64,000 nucleotides of DNA, taken from positions 52,064 to 116,063 of the forward strand of contig JACAER010000010.1 of NCBI GenBank assembly GCA_013388745.1, written 5' to 3'. The first letter of the stretch is position 1. The number at the start of each line of letters is the position of its first letter. The notes under the pieces were generated by a model that was given only the letters and a program-made list of their open reading frames with translations, made no database searches and had not been told where the DNA came from. This document shows, in pieces, positions 49,170 to 57,658 of this stretch. This DNA is from Chloroflexota bacterium. GTDB taxonomy: Bacteria > Chloroflexota > Anaerolineae > Aggregatilineales > Phototrophicaceae. The position numbers and the translations under genes are program-made.

Positions 49170-50741
49170 ATGATCCTCGCATCCGATTGGATTGCCTTCC
49201 ACGCCGATCGCACGCCGGAAAAGCTGGCGCTCATCGACCAGCACAGCGGGCGGCGCTTCACCTACGGCCAACTCAACACGCGCGCGGCGCGCCTCGCCGG
49301 CTACCTGCGCGCGGCCTGGGATGTGCAGCCCGGCGACCGGCTGGCGATTCTGGGCAAAAATTCCACTGAATATTTTGAATTCGAGTTCGCCTGCATCAAA
49401 CTTGGCGCGATGATGCTGCCGCTTAACTGGCGACTGGCCGAGCCGGAACTGCTGTTCATCCTGAACGACGCCGAAGCCAAAGGCATCGTCTATGACGCCG
49501 AATTCAGCGAACGTCTTCTGGCGCTGGTGGCCGGCTCGCCCGCCAAAAAGACGCTGCGCATTGATCTGATGGGCAGCCCGATACCTGATGACGGCGCGCC
49601 GGCCTACGAAGACGCCATCGCCGCCGCCAGCAGCGAAGTCGTGCTGAATCCACAAACGACGCACGACACGCTCGTGACGATCATGTACACCGCCGGCACG
49701 ACAGGCCATCCCAAAGGTGTGCTGATCACGCACGGGATGCTGCTGTGGAACGCCATCAACATCACCACGCCCACCGGGTTAAGCCACAAGAGCGTCTTTT
49801 ACTGCGTGCTGCCGACATTTCATTCCGGCGGGCTGAATTTGTATGTTAACCCGCTGCTGCATCTGGGCGGCACCAGCATCATCGCGCGCCAGTATGACCC
49901 CGCGCTCACGCTGCAAACGCTGACCGACCCGGCCTTGGGCGTCACCCACATGTTCGGCGTGCCGTCAATTTATCTATTCCTGAGCCAGCACCCGGATTTT
50001 GAAAAAGCCGATCTGCGCCATATCGAATCCTGGGGCTGCGGCGGCGCGCCTATGCCTGTCGCCCTGCTCCAACAGTACGCCGCCAAGGGACTCATCGTGC
50101 AGTTGGGCTTTGGCATGACCGAAACCAGCCCCACCGTGTTCCTGATCGACAAACACCGTTCGCTCAAAAAGCCTGCGTCGGTGGGTAAACCGCTGCTGCA
50201 TACGCGCGTGCGGGTCGTGCGCGAGGATTTCAGCGATGTGCAGCCGGGCGAAATCGGCGAAGTCGTTATCAGCGGCCCGAACATCACACCCGGCTACTGG
50301 AAACGCCCCGACGCCAACGCCAGCAGTTTCACGCTCGACGCACACGGCAATCGCTGGCTGCATTCCGGCGACGCCGGCACAGTCGATGAGGAGGGCTGCA
50401 TTTACATCGTCGATCGCTATAAGGACATGTATATCAGCGGCGGCGAAAACGTCTATCCGGCAGAAGTCGAGCAGGTGATTTTCCATATGCCCGAAGTGGC
50501 CGATGTCGCCGTGATCGGCGTGCCCGACGACAAATGGGGCGAAAGCGGCCTGGCGATCATCGTCGTCAAGCCAGGCTGCGCGCTCGTGGCCGAACAGGTC
50601 ATCGAACACTGTAAGGCGAACCTGGCGAAATTCAAAGTGCCCAAAAGCGTCGCCTTCACCGATGTGCTGCCGCGCAACGCCGCCGGCAAAGTGCTTAAGC
50701 GCGAGCTGCGCGCTCAGTATCTTCCGCTCAAAACCAGCTAA
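49170..50741 (+). CDS. AMP-dependent acyl-CoA synthetase/ligase family enzyme
   Basis: This 523-residue protein has the ANL-family motifs: the phosphate loop YTAGTTGHPKGVLITHG, GFGMTETSPT, the hinge YKDMYISGGENVYPAEVEQ, and the C-terminal Lys in NAAGKVLKREL. It activates a carboxylic acid to an acyl-adenylate and normally then to a CoA thioester. The chain-length preference is not readable. It follows the toxin-antitoxin pair and precedes two hydrolases, suggesting acid activation within the cluster. Confidence 0.9.
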   Translation: MILASDWIAFHADRTPEKLALIDQHSGRRFTYGQLNTRAARLAGYLRAAWDVQPGDRLAILGKNSTEYFEFEFACIKLGAMMLPLNWRLAEPELLFILNDAEAKGIVYDAEFSERLLALVAGSPAKKTLRIDLMGSPIPDDGAPAYEDAIAAASSEVVLNPQTTHDTLVTIMYTAGTTGHPKGVLITHGMLLWNAINITTPTGLSHKSVFYCVLPTFHSGGLNLYVNPLLHLGGTSIIARQYDPALTLQTLTDPALGVTHMFGVPSIYLFLSQHPDFEKADLRHIESWGCGGAPMPVALLQQYAAKGLIVQLGFGMTETSPTVFLIDKHRSLKKPASVGKPLLHTRVRVVREDFSDVQPGEIGEVVISGPNITPGYWKRPDANASSFTLDAHGNRWLHSGDAGTVDEEGCIYIVDRYKDMYISGGENVYPAEVEQVIFHMPEVADVAVIGVPDDKWGESGLAIIVVKPGCALVAEQVIEHCKANLAKFKVPKSVAFTDVLPRNAAGKVLKRELRAQYLPLKTS

Positions 50742-50832
50742 CATGATTTTTTACCGCCGCGCGCAGCCAAAGCGGGCGGCTTTCCGAAAAAATATCGGCC
50801 CTAGAATTGTCAATTGAAGGAGAGAAAAAGAG

Positions 50833-51894
50833 ATGACCATTCCAACTTTACCCGGTATCAGCGCCAAAACGATCACCACGCCGCGTTTGACGACGCGCGT
50901 GCTGTTCAGCGGGTCAGAGGATGGCGCAGCAGTGCTGTTTATTCACGGCAATGCTTCCTCCGCGACCTATTGGGAAGAAACCATGCTGGCGCTGCCGGCG
51001 GGTTTTCGCGGCATCGCCCCTGATCTGCGCGGTTATGGCGACGCGGATCGCAGCGCGAAGATCGACGCCACGCGCGGCACGGGCGACTTTTGCGACGACC
51101 TGATCGCCCTGCTCGATCACCTGGGCGTGCAGCAGGCACATGTCGCCGGGCATTCGATGGGCGGCGCGATCATCTGGCAGCTTTTGGCGGAACACGGCGC
51201 GCGTTTCCTGAGCGCGACGCTGGTGGCACCGGGTTCGCCTTTTGGTTTCGGCGGCAGCAAAGACGTGAACGGCACGCCCAACTACCCGGACTACGCTGGT
51301 TCGGGCGGCGGCATCGTCAACCCGGTGTTCACACAGTTGATGGCGGCGGGCGATCGCGGCACAGATAACCCGCAGGCCTCGCCGCGCATCGTCATGAACA
51401 GCTTCTACTGGAAACCGCCGTTCAAGCCCGCGCGCGAAGAAGAGCTGCTCTCTTCGCTGCTTTCCGAACACGTCGGCAGCGAGCAGTATCCCGGCGATTT
51501 CACACCGTCGGCTAACTGGCCGAACGTCGCGCCGGGCGTCTGGGGGCCGATCAACGCGCTTTCGCCCAAATATGCGATGGACATCAACAAACTGTACAAC
51601 AGCAGCCACAAACCGCGTGTGCTGTGGGTGCGCGGCAGCCACGACCAGATTGTCGGCGACCAATCGCTGTTCGATTTCGGCACTCTGGGCGCGCTGGGCG
51701 CTGTTCCCGGTTGGCCGGGCGCGGAGATCTATCCGCCGCAGCCGATGGTCGGCCAGGTGCGCGCTGTGCTGGAAAAATATCAGGCTGCCGGCGGTCACTA
51801 CAGCGAAGCTGTAATTGAAGATACCGGACACACCCCCTACATCGAAAAACCGGAGGAATTCAACCGCCTGTTTCATACTCATCTGAAAGGCTAA
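50833..51894 (+). CDS. Alpha/beta hydrolase (tandem copy 1)
   Basis: This 353-residue protein has the alpha/beta-hydrolase fold: oxyanion loop LFIHGNASSATYW, nucleophile elbow GHSMGG with S108, acid in the WVRGSHDQIVGD region, and His in IEDTGHTPYIEKPEEF. There is no signal peptide, so it is cytoplasmic. An AAGGAGAG site precedes the ATG at 50833. It is a tandem paralogue of the next gene, 13 bases away, with the same length and near-collinear sequence. The substrate is unknown; esters, epoxides or thioesters made by the neighbouring enzymes are plausible. Confidence 0.88.
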   Translation: MTIPTLPGISAKTITTPRLTTRVLFSGSEDGAAVLFIHGNASSATYWEETMLALPAGFRGIAPDLRGYGDADRSAKIDATRGTGDFCDDLIALLDHLGVQQAHVAGHSMGGAIIWQLLAEHGARFLSATLVAPGSPFGFGGSKDVNGTPNYPDYAGSGGGIVNPVFTQLMAAGDRGTDNPQASPRIVMNSFYWKPPFKPAREEELLSSLLSEHVGSEQYPGDFTPSANWPNVAPGVWGPINALSPKYAMDINKLYNSSHKPRVLWVRGSHDQIVGDQSLFDFGTLGALGAVPGWPGAEIYPPQPMVGQVRAVLEKYQAAGGHYSEAVIEDTGHTPYIEKPEEFNRLFHTHLKG

Positions 51895-51907
51895 GTAAGG
51901 AGGGGAT

Positions 51908-52969
51908 ATGACTGTCCCTACACTGACCGGCATTACGGCGCGCCGTATCACCAGCGCGCGCCTGACCACCCGCGTGCTGTTCAGCGGAGCCGACAGCGGC
52001 ACACCGGTGTTGTTTTTGCACGGCAATTTGTCTTCGGCGACGTTCTTCGAGGAACTCATGCTGGCGCTGCCGCCCGGTTTTCGCGGTATCGCGCCCGATC
52101 ATCGCGGCTATGGCGATGCCGAGCCGGATAAAAAAATTGACGCCACGCGCGGTCTGGGCGATCTGGCCGATGACGCCGCGGCGCTGCTGGATGCGCTGCA
52201 TATCGACAAAGCCCATATTGTCGGGCATTCGCTGGGCGGCGCGGTCGTCTGGCGGCTGCTGCTAGATCACCCGCAGCGTTTTTTGAGCGTGACGCAGATC
52301 GCGCCCGGTTCGCCCTATGGCTTTGGCGGCAGCAAAGACGCAGAGGGCACGCCCTGTTGGGAGGACAGCGCCGGTTCGGGCGCGGGGCTGGTTAACCAGA
52401 CCTTCGCCGGCCTGTTGGCGAAAGGCGATCGCAGCACCGACACGCCGCTGTTTTCGCCGCGCATCGTCATGAAGCGCATGTGGCGGCCCGGTTTTGTCCC
52501 CGCGCGCGAAGAAGATATTCTGTCTTCCATGCTGTCTATCCACTGCGGCCCGCAGGATTATCCCGGCGATTTTGTGGCCTCCCCCAATTGGCCGGGAATC
52601 GCGCCGGGCGTGTGGGGGCCGAACAACGCGCTCTCGCCCAAGTATCAGGGAGACATCAGCCGGCTGTATCACATTCAGCCCAAACCGCCGCTTCTGTGGA
52701 TCCGCGGCAGCCTGGACAGCAGCGTCAGCGATGAGTCGATGGCCGATATGGGCACGCTCGGCAAAATGGGCTTGATTCCCGGTTATCCCGGCGAAGCCGT
52801 CTACCCGCCGCAGCCAATGCTGCAACAAACGCGCGCCGTGCTGGAAAAGTACAAAGCGGCGGGCGGCCATTACGAAGAAGTTGTGATCGAAGACGCTGCC
52901 CACGTGCCGTATATGGAACAGCCAGAGGCGTTTAACCGGGCGTTTTTCGCACATTTGGCGCGGGCCTAA
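51908..52969 (+). CDS. Alpha/beta hydrolase (tandem copy 2)
   Basis: This 353-residue protein matches the upstream copy along its whole length: LFLHGNLSSATFFEELMLAL and IAPDHRGYGDAEPDKKIDAT align without gaps, nucleophile elbow GHSLGG (S108), His in IEDAAHVPYMEQPEAF. A GGAGGGG ribosome site stands before the ATG. The fact that both copies keep full catalytic motifs suggests they act on related but different substrates or as a heteromer. It closes the acyl cluster before the ferredoxin-CDGSH gene, which has its own promoter. Confidence 0.88.
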   Translation: MTVPTLTGITARRITSARLTTRVLFSGADSGTPVLFLHGNLSSATFFEELMLALPPGFRGIAPDHRGYGDAEPDKKIDATRGLGDLADDAAALLDALHIDKAHIVGHSLGGAVVWRLLLDHPQRFLSVTQIAPGSPYGFGGSKDAEGTPCWEDSAGSGAGLVNQTFAGLLAKGDRSTDTPLFSPRIVMKRMWRPGFVPAREEDILSSMLSIHCGPQDYPGDFVASPNWPGIAPGVWGPNNALSPKYQGDISRLYHIQPKPPLLWIRGSLDSSVSDESMADMGTLGKMGLIPGYPGEAVYPPQPMLQQTRAVLEKYKAAGGHYEEVVIEDAAHVPYMEQPEAFNRAFFAHLARA

Positions 52970-52979
52970 GCGCATACGC

Positions 52980-52985
52980 TACAAT
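52980..52985 (+). promoter_or_regulatory. -10 element (TACAAT) before the ferredoxin-CDGSH gene
   Basis: TACAAT lies 34 bases before the ATG at 53020 in the 50-base gap after the second hydrolase. The -35 is weak and would lie inside the hydrolase gene. Confidence 0.35.
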
Positions 52986-53019
52986 CACGGTCAAAAGAGG
53001 ATGGGCAAAGACAGCCGCA

Positions 53020-53655
53020 ATGAGCAAAATCAGGCACTACGAAAGCGAAAGCATCACCGTCAGCTATGATGTTGTGCGCTGCATCCATGCGGAGGAGTGT
53101 GTCAAACGCCTGCGCGCGGTCTTCGACCCCGACAAGCGCCCCTGGATTCAGCCACAAAACGCCGCCGCCGATACGCTCGCCGAAACTATTGCCCATTGTC
53201 CATCGGGCGCGCTGGGCTATACACGCCAAGACGGCGGCGCCGCCGAAGCCGCGCCCCAAGCCAACACAGTGCATCTGGATGCCAACGGGCCGCTGTACGT
53301 GCGCGGGGTTGTGCGCATCGGCGAAGAAACACATTACCGCGTGGCGCTGTGCCGCTGCGGCGGCTCCAAACACAAACCGTTCTGCGACAACGCGCACAGG
53401 GCTATGCAGTTTGCGGCGGATGGCCTGGTGGCCGAAGACCAGCGCAAATTCGCGGAAATTGCCGGCGGCGGCGAGCTTAAAATCACGCCCAATACCAACA
53501 GTTCGCTGCTGTTGGAAGGCGACTTTGAAATCTTTGATGCGCAGGGAACTAGCGTCTTTTGCGGCAGCAAGGCGTGGTTATGCCGCTGCGGGGGGTCGAG
53601 CAACAAGCCGTTCTGCGACGACACACACAAACGCAACGGCTTTACCGCGGACTAA
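53020..53655 (+). CDS. Iron-sulfur protein: divergent ferredoxin domain plus two CDGSH domains
   Basis: This 211-residue protein starts with a Fer4_19-type mono-cluster domain (C21, C27 and C60 in RCIHAEECVKRL and AHCPSGALGY). Two CDGSH iron-sulfur motifs follow, each C-x-C-x8-C-x3-H: C111, C113, C122, H126 (CRCGGSKHKPFCDNAH) and C188, C190, C199, H203 (CRCGGSSNKPFCDDTH). Each would hold a [2Fe-2S] cluster with three Cys and one His ligand. It is likely an electron-transfer or redox-sensing protein; a partner enzyme is not identified. Confidence 0.9.
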   Translation: MSKIRHYESESITVSYDVVRCIHAEECVKRLRAVFDPDKRPWIQPQNAAADTLAETIAHCPSGALGYTRQDGGAAEAAPQANTVHLDANGPLYVRGVVRIGEETHYRVALCRCGGSKHKPFCDNAHRAMQFAADGLVAEDQRKFAEIAGGGELKITPNTNSSLLLEGDFEIFDAQGTSVFCGSKAWLCRCGGSSNKPFCDDTHKRNGFTAD

Positions 53656-53680
53656 GGCGCCAGAGGCGCCATGCACGATC

Positions 53681-53710
53681 GGGCAGGGGGAGCGCGTTAT
53701 CTCCCTGCCC
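53681..53710. terminator. Hairpin between convergent genes (GGGCAGGG/CCCTGCCC)
   Basis: An 8-bp perfect stem, extended to 11 with a G-T pair, with an 8-base loop, lies between the convergent CDGSH and response-regulator genes. No T-run follows on either strand, so terminator function is only inferred from position. Related hairpins occur at 11727-11748 and 57625-57647. Confidence 0.4.
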
Positions 53711-53723
53711 TGGCGTCCGCTTT

Positions 53724-54140
53724 TCAGCCGCTGACCACCAATCGGTTGGCGAGTATGACCAGATCAATCGTGCTGACCGGTTTGGTCAAAAACAGATCAG
53801 CAGTCCCGACTTCTGCGCTCTCTTCCGCGCGACAATCTCCCGTGACCACGATAATTTTCATATCGCGTTTCAGATCTTCATCACGGATACGCGCCAGCAC
53901 ATCCCGCCCCGACAAGTTCGGCATGTTGATATCAAGAATCAAGACCTGATAGCGGTTGTGGCGCAGAAACACTAACGCTTGTTGTCCATCGACCGCTGTC
54001 GTCACCTGATAGCCAAACTTGCGGAACATTTTCCCAAAAATGCTGCGCAGATCGCGGTTATCTTCGACAATCAGAACACTCTTCATGACGACGTACTCGT
54101 TCGTGCTGTTTGCGAGCGTCTCCGTTTCAGTCGTTTGCAT
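53724..54140 (-). CDS. Single-domain response regulator (REC only)
   Basis: From the ATG at 54140 this is a 138-residue protein consisting of one receiver domain: acidic pair E26-D27, phosphoacceptor D70 in LILDINMPNL, Thr in IIVVTGDC and Lys in LFLTKPVS. A start at 54086 (MKSVLIVEDNRDL) is also possible and gives D52. It has no output domain, so it acts by protein contacts or as a phosphate sink for a kinase, possibly the one at 54919-57486. Confidence 0.85.
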   Translation of the reverse strand: MQTTETETLANSTNEYVVMKSVLIVEDNRDLRSIFGKMFRKFGYQVTTAVDGQQALVFLRHNRYQVLILDINMPNLSGRDVLARIRDEDLKRDMKIIVVTGDCRAEESAEVGTADLFLTKPVSTIDLVILANRLVVSG

Positions 54141-54284
54141 AGGGTAAACTTTGTTGAGATGACGAAATACTGAAGTAACTTTACTGTACGACAAGGCAGT
54201 AAAATTTACATCACACCGATGGCGGGTTTTGGGAAGGGGGAGTGGATAGGCAGGGTGGCCTAACCACATGGCCAAGGGGAACGT

Positions 54285-54929
54285 TCAGGGCAGGAGTTTG
54301 TACTGGTGGGCAATCGTGACCGCTTCGGTACGCGAAGTCGCGCCTAATTTGCCCAAAATACTGCTGACATGAAACTTGATGGCCGAACGACTGACCGACA
54401 GGCGCTGGGCGATCTGGGCATTGCTCAAACCTGTGACCAGCAGCGCCAGGATTTCGCGCTCGCGGTCGCTGAGATTGAACTCGCGTTGGGCGCGCGCAGC
54501 GCTGGCTTGCATCAAAAGCTGCGAGACTTCTGGCGTGAGCACCAGCACGCCATCATGGACGGAACGAATGGCCTGCGCCAGTTCAGAAATCGAGACATCT
54601 TTGAACAAATAGCCGGTTGCGCCGGCCTGCAAAGCCTTTTGCGCATTGTGACGGTTATCGGTGTAGCTGGTAAAGGCCACAACCTTGATGTTGGGGTACT
54701 GCTGGCGAATCAGGCGTGTAGCGGTCACGCCGTCCATGTGTGGCATGATGATGTCCATCAGCACGACATCCGGATGCACTTCGCCGCACAGCCGCAGCGC
54801 TTCTTCGCCATCCGCCGCCTCCCCTACCAGCAGCAAATCGGGGAAGGTCTTAAGAAACACAGCGAAACCCTGCCGCACCACCTGATGATCGTCAACGATG
54901 AGAATGCGTATTGTCTTATTATCTACCAT
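54285..54929 (-). CDS. NarL/LuxR-family response regulator
   Basis: This 214-residue regulator has a receiver domain (D13-D14, phosphoacceptor D59 in LMDIIMPHMDG, Lys in LFKDVSI) and a C-terminal LuxR-type helix-turn-helix (LSDREREILALLVTGLSNAQ then IAQRLSVS, with VKFHVSS replaced by IKFHVSS). Its start overlaps the end of the sensor kinase gene by 11 bases, so kinase and regulator are cotranscribed and very likely cognate. The ATG at 54929 is preferred over 54959. Targets are unknown. Confidence 0.93.
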   Translation of the reverse strand: MVDNKTIRILIVDDHQVVRQGFAVFLKTFPDLLLVGEAADGEEALRLCGEVHPDVVLMDIIMPHMDGVTATRLIRQQYPNIKVVAFTSYTDNRHNAQKALQAGATGYLFKDVSISELAQAIRSVHDGVLVLTPEVSQLLMQASAARAQREFNLSDREREILALLVTGLSNAQIAQRLSVSRSAIKFHVSSILGKLGATSRTEAVTIAHQYKLLP

Positions 54930-57486
54930 GCCGCCTCCACACTGCCGACACCACGGCACCCCGATTAGGTGCGCTGTCTATTGCGAGGACTATCCCCCCT
55001 TGTTCAGCGCGTTCACGCATAATGCGCAGCCCCATACGGTCTGCGGAGACCCGTTTGATATTAAAGCCTTGACCATCATCCGTAATCTCCAGTTTAATGC
55101 GTTTTGGCAGATACGCCAAGTGGACAGTGATCTGCTGCGCGCGCGCGTGCTTAACGGCGTTGTTCAACGCCTCCTGTGCAATACGGTACAGCGCGATCTT
55201 GACATCCGCCGGCAGCAGGCTTTCGGCGTTCTGGATCGTCAGCACGATCTCGGCGCTGCTGCGCGTGCATATACTGTTGACCAGATAACCGAGCAGGATA
55301 CTGAGATTCGTATCGGCCAACGCTGCCGGACGCAGCTCAAACAGCAGCGTGCGCATTTCGGCCACGGCGCCTCTGGTCAGCCGCGACAACTGTTCGAGAT
55401 TCGGGCGCACATCCTGCGGATAACGATCATAAAGCAGCGGCAGCGATTCAGCGATCACACTGGCCGAAAATAAGGTCTGGCTAACAGCATCATGCAAATC
55501 GCGCGCCAGCCGCTGGCGTTCCTCCACCGCCGCCAGTTCCTGCGCCTGTTCAAACGCGCGCGCGTTTTTGATGGCGATGGCCGCCTGTGTCGCAAAGGTC
55601 AGCAGGCGCTGCGCATGCAGCGCATCAAAATAATCGGGCTGCGCGGTATTCACGTTGATAAAGCCGATCACATTGTCTTCCAGAATAATCGGCGCGCCCA
55701 TCGTGCAGGCGATAAAAGCATCCTCCTGACTTTTGACCCACTGCGGGTCGCTTCTGGTATCGGCAATAATCACCGGCCGGCGTGTTGCCACGATGCGCCG
55801 CAGGTTGGCCGTCTCCCTGAGCGCGAAACGCAGTTTGTAGATGTCTTCCACGCGCTCATCGGGATACCCGCGCAATCTGACAATCTGCGCCATACCGTCT
55901 TCGATCAGCATGATATTGGCCGAGTCGTGGGGGATGACCTTGCCCAGATTGCCGAGAATGCGATCGAGCACTTCGTCCAACCGCAGTGTGCTGTTGAGCG
56001 CTGTCGCCGTATCCAGCAGCGCCTCGGCGAACAAATGCTGCTCGCGCTCGGCCCTTTGGGCTTGCAGCTCAAGTGTGACATCACGCATGAGCCAGACCTC
56101 ACCGGCCTCGTACTTGTAGCCTGCAAATTCGAACAAGCGCGACTGGCCGTCTTTACGCACAATGGGGGCGATTTCCGCTTTGGGAAAACCGCTGGTACGC
56201 TGGGCGTGGTAGCGCGCGAAAACAGCGGCATGACGATCGCCGTACAGGGTGCGGAACCAGTGCTCAAGCGTGCTCAATTCGCTGCGATCATAGCCCAACA
56301 GGTGTTCCGCCGCGCGGTTAATCAGCAAATGATCCTGAAGATCGATATGCACCGCGCCGATAGGCAGGTTTTCTACCATCAGGCGCAGACGTTCTTCGCT
56401 GGCGCGCAGGCGTTTTTCCAGGTGTTTCTGCTGGGTGATGTCGACAATCACGGCCTGGCTCATCAGGTATTGGCCGTTCGCGTCGTACAGGGCAATCGCG
56501 TTCAGCAGCACGGGCAGCACCTGACCAGCGCGTGTCACCAGTTCATATTCGACTCCCTGCACGACGCCTTCGGCTTTCATGCGCGCGAAATTCTGCCGAA
56601 AAAGCTCCTGGCTGGCTGGAGTCAATAGTTCGCTAAAGCGCTTTTTGTTCACCAGCTCATAGCGCCCATAGCCTAACCACTTGAGTTCGGTGTCGTTGAC
56701 ACGCAAAAAGACACCTTCGGCGTCGAGCGAATGATAGCCACAGGGCGCATCGTTATACAGTTCGTCGATCTCGTTGGCATATTTTTGGAACTGCTCCATT
56801 GAGCGCTTGTGTTCGGTGACATTGAGCGCGATGATGAGGCCATACAATACTTCGCCCGTATCATTGGGCACAGGCAGAATTTGCAACCGGTAGGTATAAC
56901 CTTCCAGGGGCAGTTCGCCCACCTGCATCCGGCCCGCCAGCGCGCCGCGCAGCCAGGGAGTCAGCAGTTCATAAGTCTCTGCCACCGAGAAATCGAGGAT
57001 GTTTTTCCCCTCCAATTCCCCGCGGCTGTAGCCGATATCTTCCAAACCCTGCCCATCTATCAACGTAAAATTCAGTTCGCGATCATAGACCGCGACCCAG
57101 CCGTGCGGGAAATGGCGCGCGATCAGGCGCGCCAATTTCTGGCTGTCGCGCAGCGTACTTTCGATCTGGCGGCGCTGGCTGATATCGTAAATCGTCGCCA
57201 GCCAATTACCCTCGTGGGCATCACTGGTCGTAAATTCTGTCCACACCCATCGACTGCCTGCGGCGCGCAGCCGCAGTTCGCGTTTGTTAGCGCGGCGATA
57301 ATCGCTGCGGCTGGATTCGGGCGCGATCAGATCGTCCAGTGTCAGATAGGCCAGATCTGCCGCGGCATAGCCCGTCAATTCCAGCGCGGCGGCATTGGCA
57401 AATATGAGGCGATCGTCCTGAGTAAAGAGCAAGAGCGGCGTCGCAACCGCGTCGAGCAGCGTGTTGGTGTTTACATCGTCAGTCAT
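54919..57486 (-). CDS. Multi-PAS/GAF sensor histidine kinase (NarX/DesK type)
   Basis: This 855-residue soluble kinase has four PAS-like domains (about 5-115, 125-230, 240-365 and 370-485), then a GAF domain (about 500-645) and a HisKA_3 dimerisation domain with H665 in RQRLARDLHDAVSQTLF, followed by HATPase_c (ALNNAVKHARAQQ, DDGQGF). The HisKA_3 type pairs with NarL-family regulators, matching the adjacent LuxR-type gene. It lacks membrane helices, so it senses intracellular cues. Start 57486 (MTDDVNTNTLLDA) is preferred over 57516. Confidence 0.93.
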   Translation of the reverse strand: MTDDVNTNTLLDAVATPLLLFTQDDRLIFANAAALELTGYAAADLAYLTLDDLIAPESSRSDYRRANKRELRLRAAGSRWVWTEFTTSDAHEGNWLATIYDISQRRQIESTLRDSQKLARLIARHFPHGWVAVYDRELNFTLIDGQGLEDIGYSRGELEGKNILDFSVAETYELLTPWLRGALAGRMQVGELPLEGYTYRLQILPVPNDTGEVLYGLIIALNVTEHKRSMEQFQKYANEIDELYNDAPCGYHSLDAEGVFLRVNDTELKWLGYGRYELVNKKRFSELLTPASQELFRQNFARMKAEGVVQGVEYELVTRAGQVLPVLLNAIALYDANGQYLMSQAVIVDITQQKHLEKRLRASEERLRLMVENLPIGAVHIDLQDHLLINRAAEHLLGYDRSELSTLEHWFRTLYGDRHAAVFARYHAQRTSGFPKAEIAPIVRKDGQSRLFEFAGYKYEAGEVWLMRDVTLELQAQRAEREQHLFAEALLDTATALNSTLRLDEVLDRILGNLGKVIPHDSANIMLIEDGMAQIVRLRGYPDERVEDIYKLRFALRETANLRRIVATRRPVIIADTRSDPQWVKSQEDAFIACTMGAPIILEDNVIGFINVNTAQPDYFDALHAQRLLTFATQAAIAIKNARAFEQAQELAAVEERQRLARDLHDAVSQTLFSASVIAESLPLLYDRYPQDVRPNLEQLSRLTRGAVAEMRTLLFELRPAALADTNLSILLGYLVNSICTRSSAEIVLTIQNAESLLPADVKIALYRIAQEALNNAVKHARAQQITVHLAYLPKRIKLEITDDGQGFNIKRVSADRMGLRIMRERAEQGGIVLAIDSAPNRGAVVSAVWRRHGR

Positions 57487-57619
57487 AAGCAGGCAGCGAT
57501 TGCACCAGGAGCGCATTCACAATTAGCAATCGGGCGATAAAGTGTTTCACAACCAGCAGAGGACATAAGCCCGCTGCAATCAGTTCTCATTGTAATCGAA
57601 ATTGTCAGCTTGTGTATGC

Positions 57620-57647
57620 AAAAAGGGCAGGAGAGCATCCCCTGCCC
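57620..57647 (-). terminator. Rho-independent terminator of the DUF11 surface protein gene
   Basis: On the minus strand GGGCAGGGGA and TCTCCTGCCC form a 10-bp stem (one G-T pair) with loop TGC, followed by TTTTT. It lies 12 bases after the stop codon at 57659. Confidence 0.85.
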
Positions 57648-57658
57648 CATCGGGGCTT

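Noticed and set aside
47482..52969. Direct assignment as an OleABCD long-chain olefin cluster
   Set aside because: The KAS III-like protein has FabH-like rather than clearly OleA-like features, there is no adjacent OleD-like reductase, and two hydrolases do not fit the usual set; kept only as a loose comparison.
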